This document shows positions 8,139 through 13,816 of a stretch of 16,390 nt of DNA, piece by piece. The notes under the pieces were generated by a model. That model had not been told where the DNA came from. It ran no database searches and was given only the letters and a program-made list of their open reading frames with translations. This DNA is from CAZWVR01 sp964637235 (GTDB lineage Bacteria; Bacteroidota; Bacteroidia; Bacteroidales; S143-33), in contig CAZWVR010000055.1 of the NCBI GenBank assembly GCA_964637235.1, forward strand, positions 1 to 16,390. The letters run 5' to 3'. The number at the start of each line of letters is the position of its first letter. Positions within the stretch are counted from its first letter, which is position 1. Made by a program: the position numbers and the translations under genes.

Positions 8139-8864
8139 ATGTGGCATTTCCAGTTATTAAAAGAAAGCCTCTTTAACAAAAAACATACTTTTTTTTCTCG
8201 TAAAGTACTGAGCTTATATAAGTTAGCAAAAAAAATACAAATTACAGAAATTGAAAATTTGCGTAAAGATTTATGTAAAAATAAAACTAAGCTAAAGATA
8301 CACGACTATGGAGCAGGTAAGCGTTTTGAAATATATAAAAAACAAATACGAAAACTAACTGTTGCGCAAATATATCGCACTACTGCTACTCCTCCCAGAT
8401 GGGGAAATTTTTTATATTTACTTATTAAAGAGTTTGATAAACATAATGTATTAGAGCTTGGAACAGGCTTAGGTATCTCAGGAGCATATATTTTATACGG
8501 CTTAAAAAGTTCTAAAAGTGGATTTTTAACTACAATTGAAGGCGATAAATCAATTGCTGAGTATGCTCATAAAATACTAAATCGGATTTCTCCAAATTTT
8601 CGTGTAGAAAATCAATTATTTGACGAATTTATTGAGCATATTCCTTACGATGAAAAATATGATTTCTTGTATATTGACGGTAATCATTCCCGAGAAGCTA
8701 CTATAAAATACTTCCGAGCATTAAAAAAATACCTTACAGAGAAGGCTATTATTTTTTTTGACGACATAAATTGGTCATTGGGAATGTTCCGAGCTTGGCA
8801 GACTGTGCGTATAGAATGTAGCGAATTTATCACTTTTTTTGATAGTGGAATTTGTCTTTTATAG
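8139..8864 (+). CDS. Class I SAM-dependent methyltransferase (Methyltransf_24-like)
   Basis: This is a 241-residue Rossmann-fold methyltransferase. Motif I is V-L-E-L-G-T-G-L-G-I-S-G (104-115), the adenosyl-binding acidic residue is probably Glu134 in TIEGD, a Y-I-D-G-N-H motif at 178-183 corresponds to the metal/substrate edge of O-methyltransferases, and F-D-D-I-N-W-S follows at 207-213. The N-terminal part has the conserved pairs IE..R..L (38-45) and H-D-Y-G-A-G (55-60) seen in a Bacteroidota-specific group of unknown substrate. Homologues as I remember them continue about 15 residues after the G-I-V-F-F strand; this protein stops right after G-I-C-L-L, so its tail appears missing. Translation past the stop in that frame gives nothing recognisable. 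The convergent EACC1-like gene ends 12 bp away, at the island boundary. Confidence 0.82.
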   Translation: MWHFQLLKESLFNKKHTFFSRKVLSLYKLAKKIQITEIENLRKDLCKNKTKLKIHDYGAGKRFEIYKKQIRKLTVAQIYRTTATPPRWGNFLYLLIKEFDKHNVLELGTGLGISGAYILYGLKSSKSGFLTTIEGDKSIAEYAHKILNRISPNFRVENQLFDEFIEHIPYDEKYDFLYIDGNHSREATIKYFRALKKYLTEKAIIFFDDINWSLGMFRAWQTVRIECSEFITFFDSGICLL

Positions 8865-8876
8865 TTATTCTTTCTG

Positions 8877-9263
8877 CTATTGCTCTTTATTGTGTAAATT
8901 GTTGTCTCGAGTTTTTTCAGTTTCAATTTTTTCTGATTTGAGTAAGAATTGCTCCACGAGGTTTATAATTTCTTCTTTTTTCATTTTCGCGCTTATTTCT
9001 ATTTCATCTCCGAAGCGGTTTTTAATTCTTAGGTCGCTTCTGTAATTTTCTACCCACTTAACAAGAGCTTCTCCCAGTTTTCCAAAGAAACCTCCAGAAA
9101 GTATAGCAGCAATACCGGCTATCCAGCCTGCTCCCATTTCTCCTTCCGACGGTTCTTTGACAGCTGTTGATGTTTTTATTCCCTGAGTGTTTAGAAAGTT
9201 TCGCAGTTCTTGCAGTCCTGCTTCTTTATTTACAGGGGAAGTTAAATCAATATAAATTTCCAT
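8877..9263 (-). CDS. EACC1-like protein (effector-associated constant component of conflict systems)
   Basis: The product is a small soluble-looking protein of 128 residues. I choose the ATG at 9263-9261 (M-E-I-Y-I-D-L). A longer frame starting with TTG at 9293 would overlap the promoter box. The pattern matches the EACC1 family as I know it: an N-terminal beta strand (MEIYIDL), a helix LQELRNFL, a strand, the signature G-E-M-G (41-44), a Gly/Ala-rich hydrophobic helix (46-72, W-I-A-G-I-A-A-I-L then L-V-K-W), a strand pair with charged turn (RIKNRFGDEIEIS, 79-91), and an acidic/basic helix E-E-I-I-N-L-V-E-Q-F-L. The C-terminal about 20 residues are charged and probably disordered. EACC1 proteins accompany variable effectors (caspase-like, trypsin-like and others) in predicted immunity systems. 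No effector is adjacent here. Family assignment is by eye. Confidence 0.62.
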   Translation of the reverse strand: MEIYIDLTSPVNKEAGLQELRNFLNTQGIKTSTAVKEPSEGEMGAGWIAGIAAILSGGFFGKLGEALVKWVENYRSDLRIKNRFGDEIEISAKMKKEEIINLVEQFLLKSEKIETEKTRDNNLHNKEQ

Positions 9264-9290
9264 ACTATACTTTTTGTAAATTATTATTGA

Positions 9291-9298
9291 CAAAAATA
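9291..9298 (-). promoter_or_regulatory. Candidate -7 promoter box (TATTTTTG) for the EACC1-like gene
   Basis: On the minus strand TATTTTTG fits the Bacteroidota consensus TAnnTTTG. A TTG at 9319-9317 is a possible -33 element, 18 bp further upstream. The box is 27 bp before the ATG at 9263, so the gene probably has its own promoter and is not simply read through from the upstream lipoprotein unit. Confidence 0.5.
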
Positions 9299-9390
9299 AT
9301 AAAAAAAATAGAATTTCAAGTTTAATTTACAATTTTATTAGAAGTGAATAGTCAAGTGTGAATTTTAAGGTTGGATTAGGAAGTCGTTAT

Positions 9391-9424
9391 AAGCTCGGGA
9401 GGGAAAATTATCCCACCCAAGCTT
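9391..9424 (-). terminator. Stem-loop downstream of the decayed gene, without a U-tract
   Basis: Arms 9391-9404 and 9411-9424 are complementary at 12 of 14 positions with a 6-base loop. One of the two mismatches (C396/A419 in the last three digits) becomes a G-U pair only in minus-strand RNA, so the structure is better there. It begins 18 bp after the stop of the decayed gene. No run of T follows on either strand, so it could be a weak or factor-dependent terminator, an RNA-stabilising hairpin or a relic of an element end. Confidence 0.4.
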
Positions 9425-9442
9425 TGAAATTACAGAAATTAG

Positions 9443-9730
9443 TTATTCGCAGGTAATATCAATTTCTACTACATCGTCATTTTTAATGGTAAAATAGTCA
9501 CTGTCGCCTATATAAGTAAATAAGTCTCCATCGTATTCAGCTTCAACGTAGTAAGTACCATTATCTACTGGATAAAATTCATAATACCCATCTGCATCAG
9601 CGGTAGTTTTATAGGCATACGTATTATCATCCACCATCAAATAAACTTCCGCATATTTTGCTACTTTTTTACCTGCTATAGCTTGTCGTAATGGATTTTT
9701 ATGATGATTTACCTTGGGTAGTAAAAATAG
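9443..9730 (-). pseudogene. 5'-truncated remnant of a Cna-B/CarboxypepD-like beta-sandwich protein
   Basis: The minus-strand frame is open from the stop at 9731-9733 to the stop at 9443. No start codon, signal peptide or lipobox exists before the domain: the first ATG (9637-9635) is inside it and a TTG sits next to it. The recognisable part reads as the end of a carboxypeptidase-regulatory-like or Cna-B domain: a strand with AEVYL, then T-T-A-D-A-D-G-Y-Y-E-F, P-V-D-N-G-T-Y-Y-V-E-A-E-Y-D-G-D, and a final acidic strand DDVVEIDITCE. Such domains are usually preceded by a secretion signal and other repeats in surface proteins. The upstream part of the frame (P-K-V-N-H-H-K-N-P-L-R) is not recognisable. 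I read it as a relic of a larger surface protein gene; a short expressed protein from the internal ATG (67 codons or fewer) cannot be excluded. Confidence 0.5.
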
Positions 9731-9779
9731 TTATCAGGAGATGGTTCTTAAATAAGAGCTGTTTTTGTCTAAATAAAAA

Positions 9780-9824
9780 ATGGGACGAGAAGTATGAACA
9801 TATATTTTAGTTTTCTCGTCCCAT
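9780..9824 (-). terminator. Intrinsic terminator after the PKD lipoprotein gene
   Basis: A perfect 12-bp inverted repeat, ATGGGACGAGAA (9780-9791) and TTCTCGTCCCAT (9813-9824), encloses a 21-base loop. On the minus strand the stem is followed directly by a T-rich run (complement of 9771-9779), as in a rho-independent terminator. It lies 22 bp after the lipoprotein stop. T residues after the right arm on the plus strand are interrupted, so it acts mainly leftward. Confidence 0.8.
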
Positions 9825-9846
9825 AGATTTTTGTAAAAGATTAAAA

Positions 9847-10719
9847 TTATCTTCTTTTTTTTGAGCCTAATGGATAGACAATGTTACCTTCAGTAGGTTT
9901 AGATGTTATATTCTTTTCTATTTTGTCATTTCCAATTGTCATAACTACAATTTGATTATTTTCTGTTGTAGATAAATTTATGGGGTCTAAATAATATATA
10001 TGGCCATTGTCTGCTTCAACATAAACATTTGAATAACCATTCAGATTTTTATAATATCCATATTCGCTTGATTGTGGCTCTATATTAATATTGTGTTCTA
10101 TTGTTTCATCAGTTGTGCCTTTATTAACAGTAATATCAGTTAAGTAAACGTCTTCAGAAGGTGTAAAGTTATTTTGAAGTAATAAGCAATAATGTTCAGG
10201 TCCAACTACAAAATTAGCAGAATTCTTTTTCTTTATATCAATATTAAAATCCCAATATAGCATGTCTCCTAAGTAATTATCAGATTCAGCATAAACATAT
10301 ACTTTATTAGGTACATTTTCTATTCTAACAGTCTGGTTAGGTTGTATTTCTCCCCAATAATCGTCATTGATATCGACATCTAATACTGTCCAAGTGGAAT
10401 TAGTTAAAGTTATGTAATTTTTAATATTTATTGTTGTAGTTTTTGTATCTTTCTTTTTGCCATTTTTGGAATAAGCAATTAAGCTAACAGTATAGGTACC
10501 TCCTACTTTATAAGCATGAGTTGGGTTTTCCTCGGAAGATGTGTCTCCATCTCCAAAGAACCACTCATAGCGATATCCATCTACTGTGGCATTTTTGAAA
10601 TGGATAGGTTCGTATATGAATGCGGTTGTTTTATCTACTGTAAAATCTGCTGTTGGTTGTTTTTGACAACTACTTAAAAATAGTAATCCTAAAATGGATA
10701 GAATTATAAATCTCCTCAT
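9847..10719 (-). CDS. PKD-domain lipoprotein with two further beta-rich repeats
   Basis: The N-terminus M-R-R with a hydrophobic core and lipobox L-S-S-C gives Cys18 as lipidated residue, so this is a surface or periplasmic lipoprotein of 290 residues. Residues 22-100 are a PKD domain: A-D-F-T near the start, then the hallmark W-F-F-G-D-G-D-T-S (53-61), N-P-T-H-A-Y (65-70) and G-T-Y-T-V-S-L (74-80). The remainder appears to contain two related beta-rich units, about 103-173 and 182-263, sharing an N-x-T start, a VYV(Y/E)A segment and a closing V-V-x-x-x-x-G strand region. PKD domains commonly mediate protein-protein or carbohydrate contacts, but no enzyme domain is visible. The C-terminus ends in a basic GSKKRR. 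It starts 11 bp after the XRE regulator stop, so the two form a transcription unit ending at the hairpin near 9780. Confidence 0.82.
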   Translation of the reverse strand: MRRFIILSILGLLFLSSCQKQPTADFTVDKTTAFIYEPIHFKNATVDGYRYEWFFGDGDTSSEENPTHAYKVGGTYTVSLIAYSKNGKKKDTKTTTINIKNYITLTNSTWTVLDVDINDDYWGEIQPNQTVRIENVPNKVYVYAESDNYLGDMLYWDFNIDIKKKNSANFVVGPEHYCLLLQNNFTPSEDVYLTDITVNKGTTDETIEHNINIEPQSSEYGYYKNLNGYSNVYVEADNGHIYYLDPINLSTTENNQIVVMTIGNDKIEKNITSKPTEGNIVYPLGSKKRR

Positions 10720-10730
10720 AGCTTAAAGTT

Positions 10731-11030
10731 TTATGGTTTGCATTTTTTTATTTCGTTTAATATTTCTAATTCTGTTTTATAGATTTTTTTAAGCAGTGTA
10801 ATTATCTCGGTATTTTCTTTTTCATTATTTTTTTCGTCTTCGTCAAAGAAATCTGTAATCTTTACTCCAAATATTTCAGAGAGTTTTTCAAGTTTGTCTA
10901 TTGTTATCTTTGTTTGTCCTCGTTCAAGTCGCCCATAGTTAACTGGGTCTATATTCATTTTTATAGCTACATATTCTTGCGTATATCCTTTCGATAATCT
11001 AATATTTCTTATTTTTTCATTAATTTTCAT
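10731..11030 (-). CDS. XRE/Cro-type helix-turn-helix transcriptional regulator
   Basis: This 99-residue DNA-binding protein has a Cro/C1-type HTH domain at about 4-62: I-R-N-I-R-L-S-K-G-Y-T-Q-E-Y-V-A (helices 1-2), then the recognition helix region I-D-P-V-N-Y-G-R-L-E-R-G-Q-T-K, and I-D-K-L-E-K-L-S-E-I-F-G-V. A charged linker (63-73, D/E/K/N-rich) is followed by a C-terminal helix (75-96) that probably dimerises. It is the first gene of a two-gene unit with the PKD lipoprotein, so it likely regulates its own promoter and that lipoprotein. A TAATTTTG box ends one base before the ATG (see the separate entry). The next in-frame Met is inside the HTH, so the ATG at 11030 is the only start that keeps the domain whole. 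Confidence 0.88.
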   Translation of the reverse strand: MKINEKIRNIRLSKGYTQEYVAIKMNIDPVNYGRLERGQTKITIDKLEKLSEIFGVKITDFFDEDEKNNEKENTEIITLLKKIYKTELEILNEIKKCKP

Positions 11031-11031
11031 G

Positions 11032-11039
11032 CAAAATTA
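11032..11039 (-). promoter_or_regulatory. Candidate -7 promoter box (TAATTTTG) abutting the XRE start codon
   Basis: The minus strand reads TAATTTTG, one C, then ATG. The box fits TAnnTTTG. Transcription starting a few bases downstream would give a leaderless or nearly leaderless message, or begin inside the start codon. No clear -33 TTTG is present at the usual distance, so the box may be chance. Confidence 0.3.
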
Positions 11040-11290
11040 TTTTTTATGTAAAATTTATATGAAGCGAATTATATTAAACTTAGTGCATTTTCTATATGTC
11101 TTTTGTTTATTTAAGTTTTTCTGTTATATATTTTATAAAATCTTATGCCAAAAATATATTAGCTTGATTATCAAATGATTGATATGGGGTGATATTTATA
11201 TGTTAGGAATATTTTTTCAGAATATATGATTTTTTTTTCTTATTAAAATTTTATTTTACTTAGAACTTGCTTAAATTCAACTTATTTAGC
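11040..11290. other. AT-rich intergenic region between divergent genes
   Basis: This stretch separates the leftward XRE gene from the rightward metallopeptidase gene. It is very AT-rich, with several T-runs and stops in all frames, and I find no coding. A small dyad TATCA-aatgat-TGATA lies at 11169-11184, with an inner ATCA-aa-TGAT, and could be an operator for the neighbouring XRE protein; that is speculative because short dyads are common in such sequence. Nothing else is supportable. Confidence 0.5.
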
Positions 11291-11334
11291 GGAGGTGATT
11301 ATAAATGGCTAATGGAGTTTTGGATATTATTTAA
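11291..11334 (+). promoter_or_regulatory. Perfect Shine-Dalgarno sequence and 9-codon ORF upstream of the metallopeptidase
   Basis: GGAGGTGAT at 11291-11299 is complementary to the canonical 3' end of 16S rRNA. It is followed after 5 bases by ATG at 11305 and a 9-codon ORF (M-A-N-G-V-L-D-I-I) ending with TAA at 11332-11334. Other genes in the window start without such a sequence. The tiny ORF ends 29 bp before the metallopeptidase ATG. It could be a leader peptide, a site for ribosomes with an exposed anti-Shine-Dalgarno end, or a relic. Confidence 0.4.
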
Positions 11335-11343
11335 AAAAAAGAG

Positions 11344-11351
11344 TATTTTTG
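11344..11351 (+). promoter_or_regulatory. Candidate promoter (TATTTTTG, with -33 TTTTG) for the metallopeptidase gene
   Basis: TATTTTTG fits the Bacteroidota -7 consensus TAnnTTTG. TTTTG at 11318-11322 lies 21 bp upstream, an acceptable -33 spacing. The box ends 12 bp before the ATG at 11364, giving a very short leader, and it covers a TTG (11349) that would otherwise serve as an alternative start. Confidence 0.5.
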
Positions 11352-11363
11352 TGGGAAAAAAGT

Positions 11364-12044
11364 ATGCTTATTTGGATTATATTTATAGGGTTAACCATAG
11401 TAAGTTATATTATTAGTGCCACACTGAAAGCTAAATTTGATAGATACTCTAAGTTGCCGATGGCTCAGTGGTTGACAGGTAAAGATGTAGCAGAAATGAT
11501 GCTTGCAGATCATGGAATTAATGATGTAAAAGTGGTATCTATTGGGGGATACTTGACAGATCATTATAATCCAGTCAATAAAACAATAAATTTAAGCAGA
11601 CCAGTATATTCAGAGCCGTCAATAGCGGCAGCAGCGGTTGCAGCTCACGAAACAGGTCATGCTATCCAGCATGCAAGAGCTTATTCGTGGTTAATGTTGC
11701 GTTCAGCTCTTGTTCCAGTTGTTAGTATTACTTCCAGATGGCTTTCGTGGATATTACTTTTGGGAATTATAACAGTTCAAACTTTTCCGTATCTTTTGTT
11801 TATAGGCATTATTTTATTTTCACTTAATACATTATTTAGTTTTATAACTTTGCCTGTGGAGATAGATGCCAGTCGTCGGGCACTTAAATGGCTTCAAATC
11901 AGGAATATGGTTCCGGATAATCATTATATATATGCCAGAGATGCTTTAAAGTGGGCTGCATATACGTATGTTATAGCGGCATTAACATCTTTGGCTACTT
12001 TGCTTTACTATATTTTGATTTTTATCTCAGCAAGAGATGAATAA
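11364..12044 (+). CDS. Membrane zinc metallopeptidase, YugP-like (Zn_peptidase_2)
   Basis: This 226-residue membrane protein has an N-terminal transmembrane helix (1-20), an extramembrane segment, the zinc motif H-E-T-G-H (His95, Glu96, His99) in AAHETGHAIQHA, two hydrophobic helices (about 110-162), the downstream glutamate Glu166 in L-P-V-E-I-D-A-S as likely third ligand, and a C-terminal hydrophobic helix (about 200-222). The order and length match YugP-type neutral zinc peptidases of unknown physiological substrate, distantly related to M48/HtpX. I choose the ATG at 11364; a TTG five codons upstream lies inside the promoter box. dapB starts 11 bp after the stop, so the two are probably co-transcribed. 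Confidence 0.88.
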   Translation: MLIWIIFIGLTIVSYIISATLKAKFDRYSKLPMAQWLTGKDVAEMMLADHGINDVKVVSIGGYLTDHYNPVNKTINLSRPVYSEPSIAAAAVAAHETGHAIQHARAYSWLMLRSALVPVVSITSRWLSWILLLGIITVQTFPYLLFIGIILFSLNTLFSFITLPVEIDASRRALKWLQIRNMVPDNHYIYARDALKWAAYTYVIAALTSLATLLYYILIFISARDE

Positions 12045-12055
12045 AACTAAAACAT

Positions 12056-12769
12056 ATGAAACTTGCACTTATTGGATATGGTAAAATGGGAAAAGCAGTA
12101 GCAGAAGCTGCCAAAGAACGTGGACATGAGGTGATTTTGATTATTGATGTTGATAATAAATCCGAATTTACACCTGAGAATATTAAGAAGGCAGATGTAG
12201 TATTAGAATTTACTACTCCGAGTTCTGCTTATGAAAATATATTAAAATGTATAGAAGCAGGTGTGCCGGTCGTCAGCGGGACTACTGGGTGGACTGATAA
12301 ACTCCCGGAGATTAAGGAAAAAGTTATCAGGGAAGGAGGTAGTTTTTTCTATTCACCAAATTTTAGTCTGGGGGTAAATATAATGTTTAAACTTAATGAA
12401 TATTTGTCACGTATAATGTCTAAATTTCCTGAATATACAGTTTCTATAACTGAGAAACATCATATTCATAAGCTTGATGCTCCCAGTGGCACAGCGATAA
12501 AAATTGCTGAGGGAATAATTAAAAATATGCCACAAAAACAGCGCTGGTCTTTGACAGAACAAGGAGAAGATATTATACCTATTAAAGCTATTAGAGAAGG
12601 TGAAATACTAGGAGTTCATCAAGTTTTATATACTTCGGATAATGATTACTTGCTTATAGAGCATTCATTAAAGAGCAGAAAAGCATTGGCAGAAGGAGCA
12701 ATAATGGCAGCTGAATTTTTAAAGGATAAAAAAGGTTTTTATACATTTGATGATCTTTTGAATATATAG
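12056..12769 (+). CDS. dapB: 4-hydroxy-tetrahydrodipicolinate reductase
   Basis: This NAD(P)H-dependent enzyme forms tetrahydrodipicolinate in the diaminopimelate/lysine pathway, needed for peptidoglycan. At 237 residues it is the short Bacteroidota type (E. coli is about 273). The N-terminal Rossmann fold has G-Y-G-K-M-G (7-12), with Asp31 after the second strand as probable cofactor selector, and S-G-T-T-G-W (74-79) at the cofactor edge. The catalytic signature E-K-H-H-I-H-K-L-D-A-P-S-G-T-A (133-147) contains His135/His136 and Lys139. Y-S-P-N-F-S-L-G-V-N (99-108) is the conserved hinge. The gene appears complete. It follows the metallopeptidase by 11 bp and ends 84 bp before the next gene, which has its own promoter box. 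Confidence 0.96.
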   Translation: MKLALIGYGKMGKAVAEAAKERGHEVILIIDVDNKSEFTPENIKKADVVLEFTTPSSAYENILKCIEAGVPVVSGTTGWTDKLPEIKEKVIREGGSFFYSPNFSLGVNIMFKLNEYLSRIMSKFPEYTVSITEKHHIHKLDAPSGTAIKIAEGIIKNMPQKQRWSLTEQGEDIIPIKAIREGEILGVHQVLYTSDNDYLLIEHSLKSRKALAEGAIMAAEFLKDKKGFYTFDDLLNI

Positions 12770-12828
12770 CTATTTTCTTTATTACTGAGAGTTATTATTT
12801 TGTAATTTGCTCTTTATTGAAATTTAGA

Positions 12829-12836
12829 TATTTTTG
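12829..12836 (+). promoter_or_regulatory. Candidate promoter (TATTTTTG, with -33 TTTG) for the UDP-glucuronate decarboxylase operon
   Basis: TATTTTTG matches TAnnTTTG and TTTG at 12806-12809 lies 19 bp upstream, close to the expected -33 spacing. The box ends 17 bp before the ATG at 12854. It would drive the decarboxylase, receptor and folA genes together. Confidence 0.55.
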
Positions 12837-12853
12837 TGTAAATCAATTTATGA

Positions 12854-13813
12854 ATGATGAAAAGGATATTGATAACAGGGGGTGCTGGTTTTATAGGCTC
12901 TCATTTATGTGAAAGGCTTCTGAACGAGGGGAATGAGGTTCTATGTCTTGATAATTTTTTTACTGGGAGTAAGCAAAATATTCTCCATTTACTTTCCAAT
13001 CCAAATTTTGAACTTATAAGGCACGATATTGTATTTCCTTATTATGCCGAAGTTGATGAAATATACAATTTTGCCTCGCCAGCTTCGCCAGTGCATTACC
13101 AGTTTAATGCTATAAAAACTTTAAAAACCTCCTTGATTGGTTCAATTAACATGTTAGGTTTAGCTAAGAGGGTGAAAGCCAAAATATTACAGGCTTCGAC
13201 GAGTGAAGTATATGGAGATCCTCTTGTTCACCCACAGAAAGAGGATTATTATGGAAATGTAAATCCCATAGGACCTCGAGCTTGTTATGATGAGGGGAAA
13301 AGGGCTGCCGAAACAGTCTTTTTTGACTATCATAGACAGAATGGGGTTAAAATCAAAATAATTCGCATTTTTAATACTTATGGTCCTAGAATGCATCCTA
13401 ATGATGGACGTGTTGTTTCTAATTTTATAATTCAAGCATTGCAGAATAAGCCCATTACTGTTTATGGAGATGGCTCTCAAACTCGTAGTTTTCAATATAT
13501 TGATGATCTTGTAGAAGCTACAATTCGGATGATGAATACTCCTGATAACTTCACCGGACCTGTGAACATAGGCAATCCAGAGGAAATAACTATTTTGCAA
13601 TTAGCTCAAAAGATAATTGAATTGACGAATTCTAAGTCTAAAATTATATTTTTAGCATTGCCAGAAAATGACCCTAAGAAAAGAAAACCTGATATTTCTC
13701 TGGCAAAGGAAAAACTCAATTGGGAGCCTCGTGTTTCATTAGAACAAGGACTGTTAAAGACTATTGAGTATTTTGACAATATATTAAAAAATCCGAAAAA
13801 AATTAAATTTTAG
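12854..13813 (+). CDS. UDP-glucuronate decarboxylase (UDP-xylose synthase), extended SDR family
   Basis: This cytoplasmic enzyme uses NAD+ to oxidise and decarboxylate UDP-glucuronate to UDP-xylose (or the 4-keto intermediate), a sugar nucleotide for glycans. The 319-residue protein has the extended-SDR cofactor motif G-G-A-G-F-I-G-S-H (9-17), A-S-T-S-E-V-Y-G-D-P (114-123) containing Thr116 and Glu118, and the catalytic pair Tyr145 and Lys149 in C-Y-D-E-G-K-R. The segments F-N-T-Y-G-P-R-M-H-P (173-182) and G-R-V-V-S-N-F are diagnostic of the UXS group within the family. The start could be ATG 12854 or the next codon, ATG 12857, equally placed. The TonB receptor gene starts 3 bp after the stop, implying co-transcription. 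Confidence 0.93.
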   Translation: MMKRILITGGAGFIGSHLCERLLNEGNEVLCLDNFFTGSKQNILHLLSNPNFELIRHDIVFPYYAEVDEIYNFASPASPVHYQFNAIKTLKTSLIGSINMLGLAKRVKAKILQASTSEVYGDPLVHPQKEDYYGNVNPIGPRACYDEGKRAAETVFFDYHRQNGVKIKIIRIFNTYGPRMHPNDGRVVSNFIIQALQNKPITVYGDGSQTRSFQYIDDLVEATIRMMNTPDNFTGPVNIGNPEEITILQLAQKIIELTNSKSKIIFLALPENDPKKRKPDISLAKEKLNWEPRVSLEQGLLKTIEYFDNILKNPKKIKF

Positions 13814-13816
13814 ATT

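Noticed and set aside
8839..9045. Plus-strand ORF of 68 residues across the methyltransferase end
   Set aside because: It is the antisense shadow of the EACC1-like gene, Ser/Phe/Leu-rich with no motif.
8087..12788. The 12-mer CTTTATTACTGA shortly after both the antiporter stop (8087-8098) and the dapB stop (12777-12788)
   Set aside because: In 16 kb of AT-rich sequence several repeated 12-mers are expected by chance, and neither copy forms a hairpin.
13187..13600. 137-residue minus-strand ORF inside the UDP-glucuronate decarboxylase gene
   Set aside because: Antisense to a gene with all catalytic motifs; no family resemblance of its own.
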